From Cyanophora paradoxa (lineage: Eukaryota > Glaucocystophyceae > Cyanophorales > Cyanophoraceae), in contig QPMI01000026.1 in NCBI GenBank assembly GCA_004431415.1, positions 1 through 64,000 of the forward strand: 64,000 bases of DNA. The letters are read 5' to 3'. Position numbers and translations under genes: made by a program. The notes beneath the pieces were generated by a model. The model saw only the letters and a list, made by a program, of their open reading frames with translations, did not search any database and had not been told where the DNA came from. This document shows, one piece after another, positions 1-10,500 of the stretch; the stretch's first letter is position 1, and every line of letters begins with the position of its first letter.

Positions 1-147
1 CCGGCGTGGCCGCGCTCAGGTCGCCTGGTCGCGATCGGCAGCTACGAAGTCAGAGACGGAACGCTGAAGCCATGGCCAATCGCAACGTATAATGGAGCTC
101 GAGATCTTAACGTTCGAGCATGCATATGAATCGAAGCTGATTTATAT

Positions 148-784
148 CTAATGAAAGAGTTCGTATAAATGCGCACGAGTTTCCTCCCGGAAGGTGGTCA
201 TCGCTGTGACCGGTCATCGATATCACATTATAATTAATATCATGACATTCATATTACGATCAAGTGAATTTTCAAATCGAATCTGAAAGAGGAAACGCGC
301 AAATTCCTCACCAGGCGCGCAGCGCATGCACTGACGAAGCCCAGCCCGGGCGGCTGCTCTCTCGTTGTCGAACGACCGCAGAGTGGCAGGATTTCGATTT
401 TTGACGTGCTTGCAGTTGGGCTGGTGAAAAACCTTGGTGGGCCCGCCGATGCTGTACACGGTGCCCGCGCCGCGGCCGCCTGCCGAGGCGCCTGCGAATA
501 TTCTGGATCTGAGCGCGAATATTATATATTCGGGATTTCAAAGCACATGCATATATGCATTCTGAGAACCAGCTGCAGAGCCGGCGCCAATGCCGAGCCC
601 TCCGAACATCTGGCTCAGCACCTGCGCGCGCGACGATCAATAATGTCGCCGGCGCGCATGCACGCGTACGTGGCCCGCAGTGGGATCATCGGATGGTCGC
701 GCGCGCGCGCGCGAGATAAAGATAAACTTTGAAACTGACCTCGTCGCCCCCAGAGCTCATACCGCGGCCGTTATTGACTGCCAT
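148..784 (-). CDS. Small Cys/His metal-site protein, 4 exons
   Basis: Exons run complement 784-740, 621-570, 491-312 and 203-148. They sum to 333 nt and give an uninterrupted 110-residue protein with GT donors, AG acceptors and phases that agree. It starts at an ATG (MAVNNGRG...), followed by a Gly/Ala-rich stretch. Exon 3 carries a compact motif: VYSIGG, then HQPNCKHV, then QCMRC about 30 residues later. This H-x3-C ... C-x2-C layout resembles the small Ada-like or nuclease-associated domains that coordinate a metal with Cys and His. That resemblance is my inference from the pattern. No catalytic domain is attached, so a binding or regulatory role is more likely than an enzymatic one. The gene structure is secure; the function is a guess. 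Confidence 0.72.
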
Positions 785-1500
785 CGTGCGCGCGCCGTTT
801 TGCACGTGCTAGATCTAAAATGAAAATCTGCGGCCGGCCGGCGCCTTTCCGAATCCTTTTCGAATTCCTTGAATTTTCTCTAGGTGTACAAGTCGTCTAG
901 ATCTCAAGAGTCCGGTCGACCTCTCAGAGTCTCTCCCCCGGTCCGGATCCGGGCCGGGGGATCCGGCCTCTCTTCGAGCTCCTCCCGTCTAGATCCCTCT
1001 AGATCTCCTTCAGATTTCTCCTCTGCCGAGGCTTCAAGGCTTCTAGCTCAGCGGCTCCCCTCTCCTTTGATCATGATCTCCTCCGGCCGGATCCTCTGAT
1101 CCCTCGAGCTCTATATATAGCTAGATCTGCTCAGATCTCATGCGTGCCGAGTACTTCCGCATGGGGTGAGTGAGCTCCAGAGGGCTCTAGGACCGCCGCG
1201 GCGCGGCCGGTCGTAGCACTGCGGCATGCTTACGCGCGCGCAGCTCGAGCTCCAGATGACGAAAAGCTGCGCTCAGCTCAGCGGCTAGCGCTACCGCTGC
1301 GCATACAACTCGCAGCGCGCGTACGCGTGCGCGCGGCATGCATATATATGGGCGCGCGCGCAGCTCGAGCGCTGGCTCCAGACAACTGGTCGCTCTGAGG
1401 GGGGTACGGGGTTCTCCCGCGCGAGAAGCTGCGGCTTGATCATGAGCTCAGCTGCGCAGCTCGCGCAAATGCGCATGCGCTTCCGATCGAGAGCCGCTGA
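785..1500. other. Gene-poor stretch rich in palindromic words
   Basis: I see no supported exon here. The stretch is dense in short palindromes (TCTAGA, AGATCT, GGATCC, GAGCTC, GCATGC, GCGCGC) and could hold the promoter of the minus-strand gene that ends at 784. No TATA box or other core element can be picked out with confidence because nearly every AT-rich patch is itself a palindrome. Confidence 0.4.
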
Positions 1501-1601
1501 GCAGCGCAGCTAGTCGGGCTGACCGATCGCGAGCTCGAGCTCGCCTCTTGGACTTCACCTCGAGAGATTCGGTGTCGATCCAGCGCGCGCTTGGTGCGCG
1601 C

Positions 1602-1700
1602 CTTTTCTTCGCCTCCTGATATCTTCTGAAGCTCCTGTATCTCGTCTGACGCAGCGGGACGCGCACGTGACGTACACGATCTGCGATAGCGTGATTTCGA
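1602..1700 (-). CDS. Exon of an unrecognised gene, paralogous to 21158-21240
   Basis: On the minus strand a short open segment (ASDEIQELQKISGGEEK) is conserved with a second copy upstream of the other full-length VIT gene (ASEWMQELKTISGGETK). Most differences are conservative replacements (D/E, I/M, Q/K), as expected for a coding exon. The copy here ends at a GC donor (AAAG|GCGCGC); the other ends at a GT donor at the same place (AAAG|GTGCGC). Both lie divergently upstream of a VIT gene, so the pair was probably duplicated together. The remaining exons and the full protein could not be traced, and the upstream limit is approximate. Confidence 0.35.
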
Positions 1701-1948
1701 TCCCCGCAAGCTCGCGCGCGCTTTTCAGCGTAACTTCGCATGTGGTTCATGTGTGTGTGTTCGTAAGCATGCAGCCGCGTTTTGCACTACCGAGCTGTAC
1801 CGGTAGCCTGTAGCTACAGCTTTCCTCAACAGCGTCTTTGGCATCAGTTTGATCGATCGGTATCCGCAGCTGCAGCTAGTCCGGCTGTCTTTGGCATCGC
1901 TTTGATCGATCGATATCCGCAGCTGCAGCTGTCCCGAGCACAGAAGCG

Positions 1949-4900
1949 ATGCCGGCCGCCCTGTCGGAGCGAGATCTAGAGCGTGCTCCCCTGCTCGATG
2001 CGGTGCACTCCGCGCCGTGGCATGCGCAAGCCCGCCCGGCTCTAGCCACAGGACCCGCGGGCACGGCGCCGGCCTCTGCAGCTGGGAGCAAAGGCGACGC
2101 GTGTGCGTACGTGGAGCACGCCGGGCCCTCGCGCGCCTACATGCGGGTGCGCCTTTCACGCCCGATACGCGCCCGATCGCACACGCCCGATCGCGATCGA
2201 TCGGCTCGAACTCGGCCGATGATCTGATCGGCGCCGCGCGCGCGCCGGCAGGACATCATCCTCGTGCGCATGCGCTCCAAGGCCTCGGCCCTCGCGATCC
2301 ATCTCTCAGGCCCCGCTGACTCGCTGCTCGCGCGCTCGCGGCGTCCGCTGCTTCCATACGTGTACGCAACAGGGCGTGAACGGTCCGCGAGCGCATGCGC
2401 CCCCGACCCCAGCCCACGCTGAAGCCCGGGCTGACTGCGGCCTTCCCCCCCCCCCCCCCCCCCCCCCCCCCTTCCCGCCCTCCCTCCCCCGCTCAGACGG
2501 CCTGGTGTCGACGTTCCTGCTGGTGATCGGCGTGGCGGGGGGCGGCATGGAGACCCGCCAGATCCTCCTCGTACGCCCCTCTACCCCCCCCCTGCCCCCG
2601 CCCAGCACCAGATATATATCATAGATTCAGACTTCCGTGCGCTAGTACGACCCTTAGTACGGGCCCCGTTGCCGCCGCGCACCGCCTCGCCACGCCTCTT
2701 CCCCCGTCCCCTCCCACCCCACCCCCTCTCACCCTATCCCCCTCCAACCCCCCCCCCCTTCCCCCTCCCGCCCGCCCGGAGCCCCTAAATGCGCCCCCCG
2801 CAGATCGGGCTGACGTCGGCGATCGCTGGGGCGATCTCGATGGGCTTCGGCGAGTACCTCGCCACCCGCTCCCAGAACCAGCGCGTACCCCCGCCCCGCC
2901 CCGCCCGACCCGCCCCGCCCCGCCTCTGGCCCGAGCTAGCCCGCCCCGCCTCTCCTTTAGCCCAAACTAGCTACCTAGCCACCTACCAGGCAAAGCGGCG
3001 CGTCTAGCTCCCAGGAGCCGGCGCGCCCCGCCCCGCCCCGCCCCGCCTAGCCTCTCTTCTAGCTATAGCGCGAGCTAGCCAGCCCCGACCTATAGCTAGT
3101 CTAGCTCCCAAGAACCAGCGCGCCCCGCCCCGCCCTGCCCCGCCCGCCCTTGCTCGGCCCGCCCGTGATCGGGCCCCGCCCCGCCCCGTGCCCGCAGGAT
3201 GATGGACGGCGAGATCGCGCTCGAGAAGGACGTGCGCGCGCGCTGCCCGTCCGGCCCCTGCCCCCCCCCCCGGGGGGGGGGGGGGTAAGGGGGGGAGGGC
3301 CGCCCGGCGCCCGTGCCGCCCGTGCCGCGCCGGCGCTGACGGTCCTCTGCCGGCCTTGGGCGCAGCACATGCGCTTCCACCGTGACAAGGAGATCGCCGA
3401 GGTGCGCGGTACCCCCACCCCACCCCTCCCCCCCACCTCTCCCACCCCAATTCCCTCCGCACCCCAGCCCATCCACTCCCTCCTCCCTTCCGAGGCTCCC
3501 CCCCCCCCCCCCCCCCCCGCCTCACCGCCCAGCCCCATACGAACCCCATACTTCCCTTAGTCCCTTGCCCCCCCTCCCCCCCCCGCCCCCCGCCCCCTCG
3601 AGCCCCCCCCCACCCTGCGAGCGAGCTAACTTCCCCCTGCCCGCTCCAACCTACCCCATCCTCCGTTCCCCACCCCCTCCCCCGCCCTCATACCCCCCCC
3701 CCCCCCTCCTCCCCCAAGGTGCGGGAGACGCTGCGGGCGTTCAACTTCGACGGCGAGTTCCTCGAGGAGGCCACACGCCGCATCGGCGCCGACGATGAGG
3801 CCCTCCTGTGCGTTCTGGCTCCCGATCCGCCCCGCCATTTAACTGAATGTAGCAAGCTCGGTGTTATGATAAGGAGCTAGCTTGCTATATACGGCCCAGA
3901 CTGGCCTAGCCCTCCCCTTCGCTAGGATCCAATGACATCGCGCCCCCGCCCCCCGCTCGCCCCCGCCCTGACCTCCGCTTCGCCTCGCCGGGCCGCCCCC
4001 GCCCCGCAGGAACTTTATGATGGTGACGGAGTTCGGGCAGAGCGCCGACGACCTGCGCCGCCCCTGGATGGTGGGCGGGGGCGGGGCGGGGCGGGGCGGG
4101 GCGCGGGCGGGGGCGGGGCGAGGGCGGGGGCGGGGCGGGGCAAGGACGAGGGCGGGGGCGAGGGCGGGGCGGGGGGAGGACGAGGGGGAGGGCGGGGGCG
4201 GGAGCTAGGGCGAGATTAAACCCGGCGCAGCATATATATGTCATAGTGTAAATAAGCTCGGCGTCTCGCTGACTCCGAGGGCCTCCGGGCGGGCGACGGG
4301 GCCGGGGCGATCGCGAGGGCGAGAGCGGGATCTAGTGTATATCATAGTGTAAATAAGCTGGGCGGCTCTTAGTTTAACTAGCGAATGAACCCGGCCCGGC
4401 CCCGCTTGTGGCGGACGTCCCTCTGACTCGGGAGGCCCCGGCCCGCGCGGCGCGCAGGCGATGGCGGTCTCCTGCGGCCTCTTCTTCCTCGGCTCCCTCC
4501 CCTCCTGGCCCGCCCGTACCCCGCCCCCCCACCTCCTAATGAGCTTCTGCGCAAGATACTTTGCCGGCGCCTAGTGAACCAATATAATACGCCCCCTGCG
4601 GCCCCTCCTCTCAACACCCCCCTCCCCCTCCCCCTCCCCTCCCCCCCCCCTCCTCTGAACCCCCCCCCCCCCCCCTCAGGCTGCCGGCGGCCTTCGTGAG
4701 CGGCCCGCGGGAGCTCATCGTCGCGGCCTCCGTCCTCTGCTTCTCCTCCCTCTTCGCCGTCGGGTGAGCGAGCGGCCGCGATTTGATCTAAGCTGGGGCC
4801 GGGCCCGCCTGATACGCTTCTGCGTAAATCACTTTGATAATTAAGCTCCAAGCTCTTCGTCCCGAAATTACTTTAATAAACAAGTTTATAAGCCCCCCTC

Positions 4901-5197
4901 TTTGCCGTCGGGTGAGCGAAGTACTAGTTCCGGCTCCGGATCCGCCGTCCGACCCGCCTGCAGCTGCCAGGCCGATCCTTTAAGCCATCCGCCCCGAAAT
5001 ATACTTTGATAAGCCTACATATAAAACGGGCATGCATCTGACCCGCCCCACACAGTGCCGTCAAGGGCCGGGCGACGCGCTCGGGGGCGCTGGCCTCGGG
5101 CCTGGAGAACGTGGTGCTCGGCGGGCTCGGCGCCGCCCTCTGCTACGGCGTCGGCGCCCTCGCCGACTCGGGCGGCGGGCCCGTCGTGCACGCGTAG
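1949..5197 (+). CDS. VIT1/CCC1-family vacuolar iron/manganese transporter (intact copy)
   Basis: Twelve exons: 1949-2146, 2252-2263, 2373-2382, 2497-2570, 2804-2880, 3198-3231, 3366-3401, 3719-3807, 4010-4070, 4458-4507, 4680-4763 and 5056-5197. They sum to 867 nt and give a 288-residue protein in a single frame. The joined protein shows the VIT hallmarks: ILGVNDGLVSTF in helix 1, GAISMGFGEYLATRSQ in helix 2, then a Glu/Asp-rich cytoplasmic segment (EIALEKD, EIAEV, EFLEEA) that in this family is the metal-binding domain, then C-terminal helices ending in LGGLGAALCYGVGALA. In known members the protein moves Fe2+ or Mn2+ into the vacuole, usually against protons. Two exons are tiny (12 and 10 nt), and the introns after exons 5 and 10 need GC donors to hold frame. 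The N-terminal 55 residues are variable. Family call strong; exact metal unknown. Confidence 0.88.
2881..3197 (+). repeat. Repeated copies of an exon-intron junction inside a VIT intron
   Basis: The junction sequence around the exon 5 donor (CTCCCAGAACCAGCGCG) recurs twice further into the intron, near 3007 and 3107, as CTCCCAGGAGCCGGCGCG and CTCCCAAGAACCAGCGCG. Each copy is followed by a CCCCGCC-rich run. The intron seems to have grown by local duplication of its own 5' edge. Confidence 0.55.
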
Positions 5198-5854
5198 TAT
5201 TCGGAAGGCGCCGCTGAGCTCTATAGCCGAGTAGCCTACAGCTAGTAGCTCTGTAGTAGCCGAGAGTACGGCCCAGTACGGCGGAGCTCCTTAGCTAGCG
5301 CTGGCTGTAGATCTAGCTCTCTAGTTCTCTAGATGTAGCACACATGTAGCTAGTGCTAGCGCTATATATAGCTATAGCTAGCCTCTCTTCTTTTCTCTCT
5401 GAACAGATTACGATCAAGCTGCGTCATTGCCGTCGAGGCTCTCACACTGCAGTCGACGTCCTTCAAGCTTTGGCATCTTGTTCGTGATAATGACATCATG
5501 ATCATGATCCATTGCAGTCGACGTCGTGCAACGGTCACCGGGTGACTGAACGCTAATTTGGGGATTGATCATATGCATCGGTTCATGATCATGACTGTTA
5601 TCTCATTGCCTCAGATTTGCCTGTACATGTTGTCAAGCCTTGAAGCTGAATTCGGGCCATTGCCATGATGCATCAAGCTTCGTCGTTTAGACCATTTCGA
5701 AAATCGCGCCCATTAGTCATTTCCATTTTAGACCGTTTAGACCATTAGGCTGGCATTAGCCCCCGAGGCCATTGATTCGAAACAAAAAAATGATCGATAT
5801 CATGAATCGCGCGCGCGCGCCACCGTGGCACGTGCACGGCGTCGTCAATTTTTA
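5198..5854. other. Intergenic, no gene seen
   Basis: Between the transporter stop and the RING pseudogene there is only simple palindromic sequence (TAGCTA, CTAGAT, TGATCATGATCAT). No exon pair with matching phase was found. Confidence 0.4.
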
Positions 5855-6781
5855 CTATGTCGGCCCTCGGTACCGGTGCAGGTTCGGCCGCAAACTAATT
5901 ATATTTCTTCCGAAATTCTTACAATTCGGCTGACCACGACTAACTAGAAACGCCCGCAGATCTAGATGGCGCAACAGCAGCTCATGATCAGCCCCCGGGC
6001 CCGCCAACCACCCCCCCGCTCCGGATCCCTTCTGCATCCTCAAGCTCGAGCACTACGCCGCCAGCTGCTACCGCGCCCGCCGCCGCCGCCCCCGCCCCCG
6101 CAGCTGCCGCCGTTCGCAAGCCGGCGAAGTACTGCCCCCCGGGCCTCTTCTCGCGGCCTGCGCCAGCCTCGACCCAGGTGCTGGCGCCAGCACCAGCTGC
6201 AGCCTCTTCGTCTCTGCCGCCGCCGCCGCCGCAGCTGCCGGCGCCGGCGCCGGCCGCCCTGGCTCCGGCGCCCGTGGCCGCGGCCGCGGCCGCGCCAGGC
6301 TCTTCTCCGGCAGCCGCTCGAGCTATTCATCCACTAGCCTCGGCTTCGACTAGCGCTGCCCCTCCGGATCCCGGCGTCCCTGCCCCAGCCCCGGCGGCGG
6401 CGCCCGCGCCACACGAGCCCTCGGACTTTGTCGCCCACGCGGTCTCGCCCGACGGCCGCCTCCTGAGCGCGCGCGTCAAGCGCCCGCCCCCCGCCTGCGT
6501 CCTCTGCAGCGAGGATCCCAAGGAGGATGGCCCCGCCGCCTGCATCGTAGGGATGCAGGTCCACGCGCCTTCAAATTCGGGCGCGGGCGGGCACCTCACC
6601 GGCCACGTCGCCGTCTGCGCCGCCTGCGTCGCCTCGTGGGACCGGCGGGCCGCCCGCTCCAAGTGACCTGCTCAAGTGCATCGTGTGCAGGGCGGACCTC
6701 GCGCCCGGCCTGCACACGCGGGGCCGGCCCCTCGTCGCCCACCACTTCTGCCATGTCGGCGGCAGCCGCGCCCAGCTCTAG
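5855..6781 (+). pseudogene. RING-like gene, 5'-truncated and frameshifted copy
   Basis: This is a close relative of the gene at 33601-35636, but homology begins only at the last intron, so the first four exons are missing. The last exon (from about 5992) is open through the Pro/Ala-rich linker and the first zinc ligands (CVLC, GHLTGH, CAAC). At 6663-6664 it then lacks two bases that the other copy has (AAGTTCGAC against AAGTGAC). This creates an immediate TGA at 6664 and removes the last ligand pair (CIVC) from the frame; the lost tail is still readable downstream. Missing 5' exons plus a frameshift argue for a pseudogene. Its splice-acceptor region also carries an extra ATCTAG compared with the other copy. 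Confidence 0.75.
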
Positions 6782-6963
6782 ATATAGATCTAGCTAGGCC
6801 CATACCTAGCGATCCTTGAGCCGTGCATTGGAATCATATGCATCTTGAAGCTGTAGTGGCTGGCAGTAAGTCATGAATCTAACTAACGTCTTTGTCGAAC
6901 TAATCTTTTTGAAGCTTTTAAAATTTTAAGCTTGAAAGCCTCATCTTAAGCTTGATTGCGAAG
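6782..6963. other. Intergenic 3' flank shared with the second block
   Basis: This flank between the convergent RING-like and repeat genes is shared, with point changes, with 35640-35840. It ends at the retroposon-like insertion. It contains the tail-to-tail 3' regions but no obvious polyadenylation signal that I can assign. Confidence 0.4.
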
Positions 6964-7200
6964 TTTTTGTTTTTGCAAAAGTGGACGTCGCATTGATACA
7001 CCACGGCACATGTATCAATGTTCTACGTGACGTGCCCTTCCGACCGGTCAACTATCTAGCCGAACGTGCTAGCTAGGTGCCGGCCATGGGTCGCTCAATA
7101 TGGGAGGTTCGCCTGAGTGGGGGAGCCATGGTTTTCGGTGATAGCCGTAACCAGACCCGCGCGCCCACCCCTTGATCAACTCCTCCATCCCTCATGAGCC
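6964..7200 (-). mobile_element. SINE/retroposon-like insertion flanked by 19-bp direct repeats
   Basis: This 237-bp sequence interrupts DNA that is contiguous in the second block (near 35825-35850). It is bracketed by a perfect 19-bp direct repeat, CTTAAGCTTGATTGCGAAG, at 6945-6963 and 7201-7219. Read on the minus strand, it ends in an A-rich tail that abuts the target duplication. Its last 68 bp (6970-7037) recur exactly, inverted, at 9407-9474. Long target duplications, an A-rich 3' end and copies of different length are the marks of target-primed retroposition. No clear pol III promoter boxes were recognised, so the parent RNA is unknown. Confidence 0.6.
6991..7020. repeat. Perfect 10-bp hairpin in the retroposon core
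   Basis: CATTGATACA and TGTATCAATG are exact reverse complements separated by a 10-nt loop. The same hairpin is present in the truncated copy at 9424-9453. Confidence 0.7.
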
Positions 7201-7514
7201 CTTAAGCTTGATTGCGAAGCTCGAAGCTTGCCAAGTTGCTAATGATCTGCGGCCGATGATGTTCCGAGCTGGCCTGTCGGCTGAATTAGAGAGCCTCGGA
7301 CTCCGGGAGATCTCTTAGCTTGTGCATTCTCATCCGATCGATATCGAGGGGATTTTTAGATAGAGCTATTAAGGTCAGGTTTGCCCCCCGCTCATATATA
7401 TATATAGCGGTGTGGTTATCATACGCGCTTGTCATTTCATGCCTCATTTCATGTCATGTCATTTCATTTCATGTTTAGGAGCGTATACGTACGTACTACC
7501 GTTGCAGTTCAGGC

Positions 7515-10500
7515 TTAGCATTCGAGGCCTACAGCAGCGGCGGATCCGGACTCGAAGACCGCGGCTAGCGCCCACGTGCACTCCTCCTCAATGTCCTCTT
7601 CGAATCCCTCGAAATCCATCTGCTGCAGGCCCTCCTCGAGCTCGAGTGCCTGCACAATCGAGCTCGATCATCGGATATAAATAAATATAGAAGATCTAGA
7701 TAATATAACAGATGCTTTGGGGTGGGCCGGGGGCCTGCCTCTGGGCCATCCTCGCTGAAGGTAGCTGTGCTTTGGTCCAGCTGCTCCCATGCAAATGCAT
7801 ATGGCCAGGGCACACTGCGCAAGACTCAGCCTATAGCTAGGCATCGTCCTCAGGCCTAGACCAAGAGCTAGGGGCGCACAATCGCAATAGTGAACAAGTC
7901 ACTGATATTTGCATAATTACTAATTGGGCGTAATATAATAGCGCGGCTCACGTTATGTTGGCGTCGGTCTCGCCAGAGCTGCTAACATTGAAGCACTTGG
8001 CTTTCGTGGAGTCGCCCCCGCTCCCGGTTTGCCGCACAGCCACTGAATTGAATCTGTTGGCTTGGCATCTGCGCGGGTCGCGAATTATAAGACATCCGAT
8101 CGTGATTACCGAAAACGCAATGTTTATTGCAGACGATACGTGGCATGTCTATTCATATGAATTCGAATTCGCTTCTCTAGATCTATAATCATGAGCGAAC
8201 ACGCATCTGAAAGGAGAACTCCGGAAAGAAATATATAGCTATCACAGTATAGGAGCTTGCAGGCCTCGAAATCGCATACAGATTGAAACTCTGAAAATGC
8301 GCTCACACTTTCCAGAAGTCTCCTCCGGCAAGATCCGCTGAGAAACCTATGGCCCCTGTGCAGTTTGAGCCCTGCGTACGGAAAATAGCGCCAATACCAC
8401 ATCATTTGGCCATGCATGGATGTGTGATGAGACGTTTGCAATTGCTGTTCGCGATCGTTTCATTGACTTGAATGGGATTACAAACCGTGAAACAGACTTT
8501 GTGGTCGCGCCCTGCAGGCAATTAATGTCAGAGACTTCGAATTCGGGCGACATCGCATTTGATTGCGAGTCGCATGCATGCATATATGCGCACCCATCTC
8601 AAGCTTGAGCCCGAACATATTGATGAAACCATCTTCTTCGGGTGCTCCGTACGCTCCTTCGGATTCCTGCACAATTGAGCTCGATGTAAATAAAACGTAC
8701 AAGCAGACGCTTTGGGGCGGGGGCTTTGCCTGCAGGTCGTCAAACGAGTTATCATATCCGGTGGCCATGGTCGGCTGGGCGGCGGAATATTCATTCATTC
8801 TGGAACCGGCATCGGGCCGCTTAATAATCAGCCTCACTTGTGCGTACGCACGAGCAAATATATATACGATCATCCTAGAAAAAGGAAGTCGTCGGGCTAA
8901 CTCTTTGTTGCTCGGGATCTCGCCAGTGGATAACACGGCTTTGCATTTAACCATGGTTTTCGTGCCTTCAGCTGTCGTCTCCCATGTAGCTACGGAACGG
9001 TACCCGTAGTGGTAGCATCTGCGTGCATGTGGCCCATTGAGCGCAATCGCGTGCAACGATCGCGAATCAGCATAGCGGCTCATAGCGGCTGCAATATTAA
9101 TTGAGCGGAAGCGGAAAGGAGTGTTGACCGGATCTAGATATAGATAACCAAAAGGTGCATCGTTGACACTCACGCTTTCCAGAAGTCGTCTCCAACACCA
9201 GTCGTCGCAAGCCGTTCGGTTCCCTCGCATTCCCAACGCTGCGCAGATGCGTTGATTGTTCACAACCTCTGATCTATAAGTGTGCGCTCTGAGCTCACCT
9301 CGAAGCATGACTTGTGAAGGGGGCCTGCAGTTGCAGATTAATGAAACAAACGTAGCTGTTCTTTAGCCCAATTCTCGAAGCTTCTATGTATGTAAATGTA
9401 GCTATAGGGCACGTCACGTAGAACATTGATACATGTGCCGTGGTGTATCAATGCGACGTCCACTTTTGCAAAAAAACTTCTATGTATGTAAATGTATAGC
9501 TATATATATATGTTGCATAGTGTACGTTGCCAAGTTGTGCCGCGCATTGAACGAATGCCGCACGCACCCTCTTGGACCTCTATCCCTCCGACGTTGAATG
9601 GCGGATCCCAGGGCACGCTGAGTCGCGATCGCGGCATCAGCCTCGACAAATTGATATATGTATACATATATATATAGCCAGAGCGCGAAGTCGTGGATTG
9701 CATTCGCTCCTGTTCTAGATTGCATCGATATCCGCTCGAGCTGAATCGGCCACAATACATACTATGATATATATATTAATTACGACGCTCACGTCTTTTG
9801 CCGGTCGTACTGGGCCGTTGCGGTCACACCGGCGCAATTGGCTTTGGTGCCATCGGCCTTCTGCTGAGTGGCCACGTAGTTGTACCCATGGGCGTGACAT
9901 CTACGCGGTCCCGGCCCATGCCACAGTCAGTTGCAATATCTCAAAGCTTCAGCGGCCGAATGAAAGCGGCTCGGATTCGATCTGCTAGGAGTCGCTCACA
10001 CTTTAAAGAAGTCTTGTCCGACGCCACTCGTCTCGAGAGCCTTCGATTCAGAGCAGTTGTACCCCTGCGCCGCAGCGCAATTATAAATTTTCGATTTGGT
10101 GTTTCCAATATATACCCGTCCTCTAGCGTATGCAAGCTCGGGTGGAAGCTAAAGGCCAAATCAAAGCAACCCTTAATTATAAGGTTTTAAACGTTGCAAT
10201 TACCCCTTCTCTAGATCTTTCAAAGTGTACGCATGTATACGTATTCGCATACAAGCTTAAGTTTGAGTTCGGGAGGAAGACCACATCAAAGCAGCTCCCG
10301 ACGTACCGAGAAGCAGGCCTTCGTGTCGTAACCTTATAGTACAGGTCGAACTTAATTCAAGAAATGAAACATGTACGACGCGTCGATCGCGAGCGCACCT
10401 CTCTCGATCTCTACCCCACCAACTTTGAATTCCCAGGGTACGCTGCGACGATTGCTTAGGATATGTAATCGCAACCTCAGGTTCATCCAATCGCGATTGC

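Noticed and set aside
6964-7200. tRNA- or 5S-derived SINE head
   Set aside because: A GGTTCGCCT word on the plus strand resembles a B box, but it lies on the wrong strand for the A-tailed element and has no partner A box.
8478-9308. 276-codon minus-strand frame in the repeat gene
   Set aside because: It reads through introns and uses the wrong frame for the conserved exons, which are defined by splice sites shared between cassettes and copies.
9407-9474. Intergenic hairpin as a bacterial-type terminator
   Set aside because: The window is eukaryotic, the sequence lies inside an intron, and it is explained by the retroposon-like insertion.
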